Positions 32,982 through 42,692 of a stretch of 64,000 nucleotides of DNA are shown here, piece after piece. The first letter of the stretch is position 1. Each line of letters starts with the position of its first letter. The DNA is taken from contig CAWIKR010000002.1 in the NCBI GenBank assembly GCA_963836775.1, positions 1,054,001-1,118,000 of the forward strand. The letters run 5' to 3'. A program made the position numbers and the translations under genes. The DNA comes from DASQPR01 sp963836775 (GTDB lineage Bacteria > Actinomycetota > Actinomycetes > Mycobacteriales > Micromonosporaceae). Under the pieces are notes generated by a model. It was not told the origin of the DNA. It saw only the letters and a list, made by a program, of their open reading frames with translations, and searched no databases.

Positions 32982-35900
32982 TCACTCACCCTCAGGCAAG
33001 CCGGTGACCAGCGCGATCAGGCCCGGCTTGTCGATCAGGTCGGCCGGCCGCACGGTGGCGTTTCCGCGCACGTAGTAGAACGCGGCGGTCACCTGCTCGA
33101 CCGGCACACCGGCCAGCTCCGCCCAGGCCAGGCGATAGGCACCGAGCTGGACCGCGGCGTCGCGCGCGGCCTGCCCGACCGGGCGCCGGCCGGTCTTCCA
33201 GTCGACCACGTCATAGCCGCCCCGGGGCGTCCGCGAACACGGCGTCCATCCGGCCCCGGACTACGACACCGGCCACCGACGTCGCGAACGGGACCTCAAT
33301 CTCGATCGGCGTCCGGTTGGCCCACTCGCTGGCCAGGAACATCGCCTGCAGCTCCGCCAACGCCTCGTCAGGTGCGGCGTCGTCATCGCCGGCGCCGGGC
33401 AGCTCGTCCAGATCGAACAGCCGATCGGTGCCGAATCGCTGCTCCAGCCAGCGGTGGAACGCGGTGCCCCGGCGTGCGTACACGTCCGGGCGGTGGGGCA
33501 TCGGGCGGCGCAACTGCCGGGCCAGCCCTTCCGGGTCGTGCCGCATGGCGACCAGGTGCGAGACCGACAGCTGCGCCGGGATCGCGACGTCGAGGACCTC
33601 GCCCGGGCGGGACCGGGCCTGCTCGGCCAGCAGCAGGTCGACCTCGTGCGCCCAGCGCCGGGTCTCCTCGTCGTCGAGTTCGTCGGCGGGTGACGAGGAG
33701 CCGACCAAACCAGCCCGGTCGGCGGGTGACGAGGAGCCGACCAAACCAGCCGGGTCGGCGGGTGACGAGGAGCCGACCAAACCAGCCGGGTCGGCGGGTG
33801 ACGAGGAGCCGACCAAACCAGCCCGGTCGCCGCCATCGCGGGCGTCGCGTACCAGCGCCGCTGCGTATTCCATCTGCGGCGCGGCGGTCACCGAGCGGAT
33901 CGTCCGGCCAGGCCGCCGAGACCACGGTGTCCAGGGTCGGGTTGGTCGCATCCGGTGCCGGCGGCGGCGTCCAGACGTCTACGCTGCCGAAGCCCTCGGC
34001 GCACACCGATCGAACGTCGTCCAGGAACGTCGACGCCCCGCGCGGCCGGATCCCCTCGCCCCACCAGTAGCCGGAGCAGAGCAGCAGGTGGCGGGGGCGG
34101 GTGACGGCGACGTAGGCCAGCCGGCGCTCCTCGCGCTCGTGGTGTGCCGACCAGTCGTAGCCGAACCGGTGACGAGACGAGTCGCGCAGCTCCTTCTGGT
34201 CGCGCGGCGCCTCGATGTCCAGCTGCGGCAGGCCCGGCGCGGTCGCCGCGGAGCGGGAACGGCAGCACGCCGAGACCGCCCAGGTAGTGATCGGCGGCGG
34301 TGCCCTTGCCCGGGAACGCGTCCTTGATCAGGCCGGCCACCGAGACGATGTCCCACTCCAGGCCCTTGGCGGCGTGCACGGTGAGGATCTGCACCGCGCC
34401 CTCGGAGACATCGGTCTCGCCGGCCGCCAGGCCGCGCTCTTCGGAATCGGCGGCGTCCAGGAATGCCAGGAACGAGGAGAGCGTGGCACCCGGCGCTTCG
34501 GTGGCGAACCGGGCCGCCACGTCGGCGAACGCGTCCAGGTGGGCGCGGGCCAGGCCGGTGTCGACGGCGCGCAGCGACACCTCGACCGACAGGCCCATCT
34601 CGCGCTCGATGTCTTCGATCAGGTCCGGCAGCGGCTGGTCGAGGCGCTGCCGCAGGCCGCGAAGCTCGGCGGCGAATTCACTGAACCGGCGGAAGCCCTC
34701 GCCGGAGAACCGTTCCGCCGGGCCGAGATCGTCGAGCGCGTCGATCAGGGCCGCGTCGTCCAGGCTGCCGCTGATCGGCTCGGGTGAGGACGGTGCTGGA
34801 CTCGAGACGTGGTCCAGTGCCTGTTCGCGGCGCATCTGCAGGAGCGAGCGGGCGCGCCGGTGCAGCGCCACCAGGTCGCGCGGGCCGATCCGCCAGCGAG
34901 CTCCGGTGAGCAGCCGCAACAGCGCCGAACCGGCCAGCGGGTCGGCGAGCACCTGCAGGGTGCTGACCACGTCGCGGACTTCCGGGGTGTCCAGCAGGCC
35001 GCCCAGACCGACCACCTCGACCGGGAGTCCCCGAGCGCGCAGCGCCCGTTCGAGTGGGGCGATCTGGCTCCGAGCGCGGACCAGCACGGCGCTGGTCGGG
35101 CGGTGCTCGACCGGGATCCGGTCGGGATCGGCGGCTGGATCGCCGGCCGCCGACCGCCAGGCCTCGAGCATCCGATCGGCGATCCAGGCAGCCTCGTCTT
35201 CGAATGTCTCGGCGAGCGCGCACCGGACCGTTGATGACGTCGCGACCTCGATGTCGGGAGCGGCCACCAGCTCAGTGACCCGATGGCCATAGGCCCGCAG
35301 CGGCTCGGAGATCCGGTTTGCCACGCGCAGCGTCTCGGGCCGGTTGCGCCAGCTGGTCGAGAGCGAGAGCACCGTGGCCGGGTCGCCGTCCCGGCGGCGG
35401 AACTCCTCCGGGAACCGGTCCAGCGTGCCGGCGCTGGCTCCGCGCCAGCCGTAGATGGACTGGCACGGGTCACCGACCGCGGTCACCGGGTGTCCGGCGC
35501 CATAGAGCGCCCGCAGCAGCGACACCTGCGCGTGGCTGGTGTCCTGGTACTCGTCGAGCAGCACCACCCGGAACCGGTCCCGCTCGATCGCGCCGACCTC
35601 GTAATGCGTTCCGGCGACGTGCGCGGCCCGGGCCAGCTGATCGCCGAAGTCCATCGCCTCCAGATCGCGCTTGCGCCGCGAATACGCCCGGACCAGCGGC
35701 AGCAGAGCGAGGCGGGCCTGCTGCACGGCGCGGGCGTCGCGAACCGGTGCCATCACCGTGCCGGGCAGCGCGCCGGTGCCGGCAAAGAACCGGCCGGTCC
35801 AGGCGGCCAGGTCATCCGGAGTGCGTAAATGCTCGGCAAGGTCGCCGGCGAGTTGCATGACGGCGTCGACGACGGTGGTCGGCGCCTTGTCGACCGCCGA

Positions 35901-36377
35901 CATGTCGCCGTCGTAGGAGCGGACCACGGCGTCGGCGATCTGCCAGCATGCCGCCTCGGAGAGGATCCGGGCGGTCGGCTCATAGCCGGCTCGCACGCCG
36001 TGCTCGGCGACGATCCGAGCCGCATATGAGTGGTAGGTCGCGATGGTCGGCTCGCCGGCCGCCACTTCGATCTTGCGCTGCAGCTGGGCGAGCCGGAGCC
36101 GGACCCGGCTGGCCAGCTCGCCGGCCGCCTTCCGGGTGAAGGTCAGGCCGAGGATCTGCTCGGGCCGCACGTAGTCGTTGGCGACCAGCCAGACGACCCG
36201 GGCCGCCATCGTCTCGGTCTTGCCCGACCCGGCACCCGCGACCACCAGCAACGGCGCCACCTCGGCGGCGATGATCGCCTCCTGCTCGGCGGTCGGCCGG
36301 TGCAGGCGCAGCAGGTCGGCGATCTCGGCCGGCGTGAACCGCGGACCGGCCTTGGCCCGGGTGCTGGTCGGCATCAT
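32982..36377 (-). pseudogene. adnB: AdnB-type helicase-nuclease with three apparent +1 frameshifts
   Basis: The intact product would be ~1130 residues: an SF1 motor (Walker A AGAGSGKT, LLDEYQDTSHAQVSLL, TVHAAKGLEWDIVSVAG) and a C-terminal RecB-type nuclease (GRMDAVFAD, VVDWKTG, QLGAYRLAW). AdnAB resects DNA double-strand breaks. The frame shifts by +1 near 34226-34234, 33876-33888 and 33217-33229; removing one C or G at each restores the expected sequence. The last break separates the GRMD aspartate from the DWK lysine of the nuclease site. The ATG at 36377 overlaps the adnA stop by 4 bp. A 36-bp repeat lies in the motor-nuclease linker. Confidence 0.88.
33685..33828 (-). repeat. four tandem 36-bp coding repeats within adnB
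   Basis: Four consecutive 36-bp units start at 33685, 33721, 33757 and 33793 and differ at a single C/G position near the end. Each encodes a 12-residue block of the form GLVGSSSPADPA in the frame of that segment. The unit is a multiple of three, so copy-number change is tolerated by the reading frame. Confidence 0.92.
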
Positions 36378-39300
36378 GACGGGTCCCGCGGTTTCGGAGT
36401 CGGCAACGGAGTCGGGCCGGTGCCGGTCTCCGGCGTGGTGACCTGACGGCCCTGGCCGGAGACCGGGCAGGACCGGCGCACCGGGCAGTTGCGGCACTTG
36501 GAGTTGGCCACCGCGTGGAAGGTCGACGCGGCCATCGTCTTCGCGGTGGCCCGCACCATCTGCTGGGCCCAAGCCGGATCCGCGGCCTCAGACAGCGGCG
36601 GCTGCGCCTGCTCCTTGACGTTTTTGTTGGTGCCCAGCTGGACCAGGGCGGCGCCGCCGGAGGAATCCCCTTCCGGGAACGCGCCCGCCTCGACCGCGGC
36701 TTGATAGGCCCCGAGCTGCGGATGCTCGCCGATGTCCTCGGCTCGAACCGAGGTGGTCTTGCCGGTCTTCAGGTCGATCACCACGAGGCGGCCGGCATCG
36801 TCGATCTCCAGCCGGTCCACCCGGCCCCGGATCTGGACGTCGTCGGAGAGCTGCACCAGGAAGTCGCGTTCCACATCGACCAGCCGGCGCGGATTCTCCG
36901 ACAGCCAGCTCACCAGATTGGCGATCATCCGCTCGGCGCGACTGCGCTCCCGATCCGCCAGCCACTGGGCGGCCAGCTCGATCTCGCCGAACCGGTGATT
37001 CAGGAACGAGATCAGCTCGGCTTCCCCGATGCTCGGATCGTCGGCCTGCATGGCGATCTCGTGCACCAGATTGCCGATGCCCTGCTCGAACGAGGCGCTG
37101 TCGCTGCCGCCGTGGCGCTCCAGCAACCACCGCAGGCTGCATCGCTGCACCAGCTCGACAGTCGACGGAGTCACCACCACCTGCTCCCCGGTGAACAGCG
37201 GCTCGGCATCGGAGAGCTGCGGCAGGCCCCACCACTGGTCTGGAGCCGCGCCGGGAACCCCCGCGGCGGCGAGACGACGCAGCTGCGTGGCGGCGGCCCG
37301 CCGGCGCGGCTCCGGCGAGGCCGGATCGATCAGCGCGCTGCGCAGCTCCGCGACCAGCGCCTCCAGTGTCAGGGCGCGGGGCAGCCGGGTGGGTTCGGGT
37401 TCGACGTCGTCGTCGATGGTGTGCGGCGCCAGCTCGCGGATGAACCGGGACGGCTGTTCCTCGCCGTCGCCGGAGTGCTGCGCGGTGACCACGACCCGGC
37501 GCCGGGCCCGGGTCACCGCGGTGTAGAACAGCCGCCGCTCCTCGTCCAGCAGCGCCGCGGTCTCGGTGGCGGCGGTCACCGCCGGCGCCACTCCGACACC
37601 CATCGGCTCGGTTGGTCTCGCGGGGGCGGCCGGCCGGCCGGCCAGAACATCAACCAGACGCTCGGTGCCCATCACGGTGCCGCGCAGCCGCAGGTCCGGC
37701 CAGATGCCCTCCTGGACGCCCGCGACCACCACGACATCCCACTCCAGGCCCTTGGCCGCGTGCGCGGTCAGAACCCGGACCGCGGCACCCCGGTCCGCGG
37801 TCGGCGCCAGCGAGTCGCCGGGCAGCTCCTGACCCAGCACATGCTCGAGGAACAGCTCGGCGCGGGCGCCCGGCATCCGGTCCACAAATCGGGCCGCGGT
37901 CTCGAACAGCGCCACCACCGCGTCCAGGTCCCGATCGGCGGCCGAACCGCGCTCGCCGCCCCGGATGCTCTCCGCACCCCAGCGCTCGGCCAGGCCGGTG
38001 GATCTCCACAGCGCCCACAGCACGTCCTCGATAGTCGCGCCAGGCACCGCGGCGGCCGCCCGGACCGCCGCGATCGAATCGGCGACCGCGTATGCCGGAC
38101 CGGACCATCGACGCCGGACCGCGGTCAGCTCCAGCGGATCGAGCAGGGCGCCGACCAGCAGGTCGCCGGATGGCCGGCGGATCCCGGCGGCGGCAGCGAT
38201 GGTCCGCAGCTCCTGGCGCAACCGGCGCTCGGCCAGCGGATCGGCGCCGCCGATCGGCGAGTGCAGCAGCGCCACCGCCGCCGCTTCATCGAGCTGCTCC
38301 GGGTCGAGCGCGCAGCGCAGGAGCAGCAGCAGCGGCGCCACCGCCGGTTGCGAGGCGACCGGCAGATCGTCGGACAGGGTCTCGGTCGGCACGCCGGCGT
38401 GATGCAGAGCGCGCCGCAGCGACGGCAGCTTCAGGGCGGTGGACTTGACGATCACCGCCATCCGATCCCACGCGATGCCGTCGAGCAGGTGCGCCTCACG
38501 GAGCCGGTGCGCCACATAGGCGGACTCGCTGGCCGACGTGCGGAACGTATGCACCGCGACCTCACCGGGCGGCACCGCCTCGGCCGGCACCATGGTCCGC
38601 TGCGGGCCCGGCCCACGCAGCCGGGTCGAGATCCGGCGCGCCGCCTCCAGCAGGTCACCGCCCAGCCGATGGGTGACCGACAGCACCGCGGTAGCCGCCG
38701 GAGCACCGCCGATCGCGGTGAAACGCTGCGGGAACTCGGCAACGCCCCGCGGGTCGCCACCGCGGAACCCGAAGGTCGCGGTGTCCGGATCGGCGAAAAC
38801 CACCAGGTTGCCGCCGCCACCCGCGATCAGATGCAGCAGGTCGACCTGCGCCGGATCGGTGTCCGCGAACTCGTCGACATAGACGAACCGGAGCCGGGCC
38901 CGCTCCTGGGCGAGCAACGCCGGGTCGGATCGCAGCAGCCCGATCGCGGCCCGCACGATCTCGGCGTTGTCATAGCCGACCCCGGCCCGGCCGGTGATGT
39001 CGCGCAGCGCCAGCACCTCGTTGTATTCGGCCAGGAACGCGGCGGCCGCGGGCCACTCCGGGCGGCCGTTGGCACGGCCCAGGTCGGCCAGCCGGTCGCC
39101 TCCGACGCCCCGCTCGGCGGCCCGCAGCAACAGGTCTCGCAACTGAGTCGCGAACGCCCGAGTCGCCAGCGCCGGCTGCAACGCGTCCGGCCAGAGGCCG
39201 GCGTCGCCGGCGGCGAGCAGCTCGCGGATGACCAGGTCCTGCTCCGGGCCGGAGAGCAACCGAGGGGTCGGCTCGCCACGCTCGGCGGCGGCCCGGCGCA

Positions 39301-39649
39301 GCAGTCCGAACGCCCAGGCATGAAAGGTGCGCACCAGCGGCTCGGCGGTGACCTGCCCGGAGGTCGCGAGGCTCGCCTCGATCCGGGTCCGCAACGTGTT
39401 GGCGCCCCGGCGGCCGAACGTCAGCGCCAGGATCCGGTCCGGCTCGATGCCCGCCGCGACCCGGGCTCGCACGCAGTCGACGAGGCACGACGTCTTGCCG
39501 GTGCCGGGGCCGCCGAGAACCAGGAGCGGGCCGTGATCGTGGGCGATGACACGCTCGGCGGTCGGATCCCAGGTGCGCTCCGGCGCGATCGGCGTGACTG
39601 CTCGTCGCACCAGGCGATAAGTCGGAGAAGCGGGCACCGGCGCGGTCAC
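36374..39649 (-). CDS. adnA: AdnA-type helicase-nuclease subunit
   Basis: This 1091-residue protein is the partner of AdnB. It has Walker A LGGPGTGKTSC (about 44-54), a Walker-B-like FVYVDEFADTDPAQV, motif VLTAHAAKGLEWDVVVVAG, and a RecB-like nuclease domain (VHEIA histidine, RGRVDRLEID, VVIDLKTGK, LGAYQAA) closed by an Fe-S cysteine set (CSLRW and CRNCPVRRSCP). The complex processes double-strand breaks in actinobacteria lacking RecBCD. The start is the GTG at 39649. It heads a minus-strand cluster running through adnB to nudC. No frameshift is seen here. Confidence 0.92.
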   Translation of the reverse strand: MTAPVPASPTYRLVRRAVTPIAPERTWDPTAERVIAHDHGPLLVLGGPGTGKTSCLVDCVRARVAAGIEPDRILALTFGRRGANTLRTRIEASLATSGQVTAEPLVRTFHAWAFGLLRRAAAERGEPTPRLLSGPEQDLVIRELLAAGDAGLWPDALQPALATRAFATQLRDLLLRAAERGVGGDRLADLGRANGRPEWPAAAAFLAEYNEVLALRDITGRAGVGYDNAEIVRAAIGLLRSDPALLAQERARLRFVYVDEFADTDPAQVDLLHLIAGGGGNLVVFADPDTATFGFRGGDPRGVAEFPQRFTAIGGAPAATAVLSVTHRLGGDLLEAARRISTRLRGPGPQRTMVPAEAVPPGEVAVHTFRTSASESAYVAHRLREAHLLDGIAWDRMAVIVKSTALKLPSLRRALHHAGVPTETLSDDLPVASQPAVAPLLLLLRCALDPEQLDEAAAVALLHSPIGGADPLAERRLRQELRTIAAAAGIRRPSGDLLVGALLDPLELTAVRRRWSGPAYAVADSIAAVRAAAAVPGATIEDVLWALWRSTGLAERWGAESIRGGERGSAADRDLDAVVALFETAARFVDRMPGARAELFLEHVLGQELPGDSLAPTADRGAAVRVLTAHAAKGLEWDVVVVAGVQEGIWPDLRLRGTVMGTERLVDVLAGRPAAPARPTEPMGVGVAPAVTAATETAALLDEERRLFYTAVTRARRRVVVTAQHSGDGEEQPSRFIRELAPHTIDDDVEPEPTRLPRALTLEALVAELRSALIDPASPEPRRRAAATQLRRLAAAGVPGAAPDQWWGLPQLSDAEPLFTGEQVVVTPSTVELVQRCSLRWLLERHGGSDSASFEQGIGNLVHEIAMQADDPSIGEAELISFLNHRFGEIELAAQWLADRERSRAERMIANLVSWLSENPRRLVDVERDFLVQLSDDVQIRGRVDRLEIDDAGRLVVIDLKTGKTTSVRAEDIGEHPQLGAYQAAVEAGAFPEGDSSGGAALVQLGTNKNVKEQAQPPLSEAADPAWAQQMVRATAKTMAASTFHAVANSKCRNCPVRRSCPVSGQGRQVTTPETGTGPTPLPTPKPRDPS

Positions 39650-39703
39650 GCGATCATCAGACCACGCCGGTGCGACAAATCAAGCGTCCGCATCGGTGGC
39701 ACG

Positions 39704-40507
39704 TCAATGGTCGGTCAGCGACGCGTCGACCTCGACAATGTGGCGGACCGCGTCGTCGGCATCGTCGGTCAGGTAGACCAGGTCCAGGTCGCCCTTGCTG
39801 AGCTTGCCGGTGGCCGCCATCGTGGAGCGAATCCAGTCCAGCAGGCCGGACCAGTAGTCCACGCCCATCAGGACGATCGGGAACCGGGTGACCTTGCCGG
39901 TCTGCACCAGCGTCAGCGCCTCGAACAGCTCATCCATGGTGCCGAAACCGCCGGGCAGCACGACGAATGCCTGGGCGTACTTCACGAACATGGTCTTGCG
40001 GGCGAAGAAGTAGCGGAAGTCGATGCCGATGTCGCACCAGTTGTTCAGGCCCTGCTCGAAGGGCAGCTCGATGCCCAGGCCGACGGAGAGACCACCGGCC
40101 TCGGTGGCGCCCTTGTTGGCGGCCTCCATCGTGCCCGGACCGCCGCCGGTGATCACCGCGTAGCCAGCTCGGGCCAGGCAGGCGCCGAGCTTCTCGGCGA
40201 GCGCCCACTCGGCGTCCTCCGGCTTGGTCCGGGCCGATCCGAACACGCTGACCGCCGTCGGCAGGTCGGCGAGGCTGTCGAAGCCCTCGACGAATTCGGA
40301 GAGGATCCGCAGCGCCCGCCACGCGTCCTTGCTCTTCCACTCGCTCCGCAGCCGGGAGTCGAGCAGGCGCTGGTCCGCGGTGCTGGCGGTGATCGCGTCC
40401 CGGCGCAGGGTCACCGGGCCGAGGTGCCGCTCCGGGCCGTGGCCCGCGTCCGGTGAGTCGGATGGACTGGACGCGGGCTCCGACGACGTGGATTCGGGGT
40501 CCGTCAT
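39704..40507 (-). CDS. TIGR00730/LOG-family Rossmann-fold protein
   Basis: This 267-residue protein carries GGGPGTMEAANKGA (about 120-133) and PGGFGTMDELFEAL, the two hallmarks of LOG-type nucleoside-5'-monophosphate phosphoribohydrolases (Rv1205-like). An acidic, Ser/Pro-rich segment precedes residue 25. It starts 4 nt after dapE, so the two are probably translated together; in mycobacteria a LOG protein also sits near dapE. Confidence 0.92.
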   Translation of the reverse strand: MTDPESTSSEPASSPSDSPDAGHGPERHLGPVTLRRDAITASTADQRLLDSRLRSEWKSKDAWRALRILSEFVEGFDSLADLPTAVSVFGSARTKPEDAEWALAEKLGACLARAGYAVITGGGPGTMEAANKGATEAGGLSVGLGIELPFEQGLNNWCDIGIDFRYFFARKTMFVKYAQAFVVLPGGFGTMDELFEALTLVQTGKVTRFPIVLMGVDYWSGLLDWIRSTMAATGKLSKGDLDLVYLTDDADDAVRHIVEVDASLTDH

Positions 40508-40511
40508 GCGC

Positions 40512-41582
40512 TCAACTTAACGCCAGCCACGCCCGCAGTGTTGCTGCGCCGGCCCGGATCTTCGGGATCTCCACCTTCTCCTCGGGCTTGTGCGCCAAGT
40601 TGGGATCGCCGGGACCGAAATTGAGCGCCGGGATGCCGAGCGCAGCGAATCGGGCCACGTCGGTCCAGCCGAACTTGCCGATCGGCTCGGTGCCGACCGC
40701 GGCGACAAACTCGCGGGCCGCCGGGGCGTCCAGACCTGGCCGCGCGCCCGGTGCCGAGTCGGTCAGCATCACTTCGAAGCCCTTGAAGACGTCGACCAGG
40801 TGGTCATAAGCCTCGGACTCGGTGCGGTCCGGTGCGAATCGGTAGTTCACATCGACCAGGCACCGGTCCGGCACCACGTTGCCGGCGACGCCGCCGCTGA
40901 TCTTCACCGCGTTCAGGCCCTCGCGGTAGTCGCAGCCGTCGACTGTCACTCGGCGGGCTTCATATCCGGCGAGCCGGGCCAGGATCTCGCCGGCGCCGTG
41001 GATGGCGTTGGTGCCGAGCCACGACCGGGCGGCATGGGCGCGTACGCCGGTCGAGGTCACGGTCACTCGCATGGTCCCCTGGCAGCCGCCCTCCACCAGG
41101 CCGTAGGTGGGCTCCAGCAGGATCGCGAAGTCGGCCGCGAGCAACTCCGGACGGGCGGCAGCCACCTTGGTCAACCCGTTGCGGGCCGACTCCACCTCTT
41201 CGCACTCGTAGAAGAAGTAGGTGACGTCGTAACGCGGGTTGTCCACGGTCATCGCCAGCCACAGCGCGAGCGCGGTGCCGGACTTCATGTCCGAGGTGCC
41301 GCAGCCCCACATGATGTCGCCGTCGATCCGGGACGGAAAGTTGTCCGCCAGCGGCACCGTGTCCAGATGCCCGGCGAGCACCACGCGCTGGTCCCGGCCC
41401 AGGTCGGTGCGGGCAATGACGGTGTTCTCGATCCGCTCGACTGACAGGTGCGAGGCCGTCGACAAGGCCGCGAACACGGCGTCGGCGATCTCCGCCTCGT
41501 TTCCGGAGACCGATTCGATATCGACCAGGGCCTTGGTCAGCAGGACTGGATCGGCCAACTCGTCGGGGCGCAGCATGGTCAC
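40512..41582 (-). CDS. dapE: succinyl-diaminopimelate desuccinylase
   Basis: DapE removes succinate from N-succinyl-L,L-diaminopimelate in lysine and peptidoglycan precursor synthesis. The 356-residue M20 peptidase-fold protein shows the metal ligand strand VVLAGHLDTVP, GCGTSDMKSG, the catalytic EE in YECEEVESA, and a C-terminal metal histidine in PGDPNLAHKPEE. The GTG at 41582 is chosen because TAAGGT lies 7 nt upstream (leaderless type); an ATG at 41576 is two codons in. It is divergent from dapD. Confidence 0.92.
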   Translation of the reverse strand: MTMLRPDELADPVLLTKALVDIESVSGNEAEIADAVFAALSTASHLSVERIENTVIARTDLGRDQRVVLAGHLDTVPLADNFPSRIDGDIMWGCGTSDMKSGTALALWLAMTVDNPRYDVTYFFYECEEVESARNGLTKVAAARPELLAADFAILLEPTYGLVEGGCQGTMRVTVTSTGVRAHAARSWLGTNAIHGAGEILARLAGYEARRVTVDGCDYREGLNAVKISGGVAGNVVPDRCLVDVNYRFAPDRTESEAYDHLVDVFKGFEVMLTDSAPGARPGLDAPAAREFVAAVGTEPIGKFGWTDVARFAALGIPALNFGPGDPNLAHKPEEKVEIPKIRAGAATLRAWLALS

Positions 41583-41589
41583 CAGAGGA

Positions 41590-41595
41590 ACCTTA
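41590..41595 (-). promoter_or_regulatory. -10 element for leaderless dapE transcript
   Basis: TAAGGT on the minus strand fits TANNNT and is separated by exactly 7 nt from the GTG at 41582. Confidence 0.6.
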
Positions 41596-41670
41596 GCCGG
41601 GTGTCATGACGTTCGGGGCGCCTGAGTCGGCCTGGCGCAACCGGCCGGGAGCAGCGCGCCAACCGCCTAG

Positions 41671-41676
41671 TAGCGT
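41671..41676 (+). promoter_or_regulatory. -10 element for dapD
   Basis: TAGCGT ends 8 nt before the GTG at 41685, consistent with a leaderless mRNA and with the upstream start for dapD. Confidence 0.45.
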
Positions 41677-41684
41677 GTCGAACT

Positions 41685-42618
41685 GTGAGTTCACACGTCA
41701 CCTCGCCCGCTTGGGGCCACGGCCTGTCCACGATCTCCGCCGACGGCCAGACCCTCGATGTCTGGTATCCGTCCGGCCATCTCGGACTCGGCGCCGCGCC
41801 GCGCGCACGATGATCAACTCAAGGGTGGCGTGGCACCGCTCGACTACCAGGTGGTCGAGGTCAGCACGACGATCGGGTCGCTGGCCGATGCTCCGGTCGA
41901 CGCGGCCGACGCGTACCTCCGCCTGCACCTGCTGTCCCACCGCCTGATCCAGCCGCACCAGGCCAACCTCGACGGCATCTTCGGCCTTCTCACCAACGTC
42001 GCCTGGACCTCGGCCGGCCCGTGCCTGCCGGCTCAGGTCGATGCGCTGCGGCTGGAGCAGCTGGATCAGGGCCGCCGGCTGATGGTCTACGGCATCGACA
42101 AGTTCCCGCGGATGGTCGACTACGTGACGCCGAGCGGCGTCCGCATCGCCGACGCCGACCGGGTTCGCCTGGGCGCGCACCTGGCCGCCGGCACCACGGT
42201 GATGCACGAGGGTTTCGTCAACTACAACGCCGGCACGCTGGGCACCTCGATGGTGGAAGGCCGGATCTCCGCGGGGGTCGTCGTCGGTGACGGCAGCGAC
42301 GTCGGCGGCGGTTCGTCGATCATGGGTACGCTCTCCGGCGGCGGCAAGGAGACGATCACCATCGGCCGGCGGTGCCTGATCGGCGCCAACGGCGGTGTCG
42401 GCATCTCGCTCGGCGACGACTGCGTCGTCGAGGCCGGCTGCTACATCACCTACGGCACCAAGGTGCTGCTGCCCAGTGGCGAGGTGGTCAAGGCCAGCAC
42501 CCTGTCCGGCGCCGGCGGCGTGCTGTTCCTGCGCAACTCGGTGACCGGCCAGATCGAGGCCCGGTCCCGCACCGGCACCGGGATCGCGCTGAACGAAGCG
42601 CTGCACGCCCACAACTGA
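41685..42618 (+). CDS. dapD: tetrahydrodipicolinate N-succinyltransferase, with an apparent +1 frameshift near the N-terminus
   Basis: DapD makes N-succinyl-2-amino-6-ketopimelate for lysine/DAP. The actinobacterial-type enzyme has a left-handed beta-helix with FPRMVDYVTPSGVRIADAD, TTVMHEGFVNYNAGT and GDGSDVGGGSSIMGT intact. From the GTG at 41685 the family-like N-terminus (GHGLSTISADGQTLDVWYP) is read in one frame until TGA at 41811. The rest is in the +1 frame, entered within 41791-41810. Translation could also begin at the in-frame ATG 41758, replacing about 40 residues by 24 unrelated ones. The gene is normally essential, so a sequence error or tolerated shift is likely. A 19-bp triplication spans the stop. 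Confidence 0.85.
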
Positions 42619-42658
42619 GTTGCACGCCTACAACTGAGTCGCACGCCCACAACTGACC
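42602..42658 (+). repeat. 19-bp tandem triplication across the dapD stop codon
   Basis: Three copies of TGCACGCCCACAACTGAGT-like sequence lie at 42602-42620, 42621-42639 and 42640-42658, differing at one to three positions. Each copy contains the ACAACTGA that ends dapD (LHAHN-stop), so two extra in-register stop-containing copies follow the gene. Confidence 0.92.
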
Positions 42659-42679
42659 TGCGCGCTGCCCCGGAAGGCA

Positions 42680-42685
42680 TATGTT
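42680..42685 (+). promoter_or_regulatory. -10 element for the leaderless SIMPL gene
   Basis: TATGTT fits TANNNT and ends 7 nt before the ATG at 42693. Confidence 0.6.
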
Positions 42686-42692
42686 GTGGCCT

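Noticed and set aside
33685..33828. Possible CRISPR array
   Set aside because: The four 36-bp units are directly adjacent with no spacers and are translated in frame in adnB.
36515..40456. A 1313-codon open frame on the plus strand antisense to adnA and the LOG gene
   Set aside because: Product is R/G/Q/H-rich low-complexity sequence with no domain; such frames arise opposite GC-rich genes. The minus-strand proteins have complete motifs.
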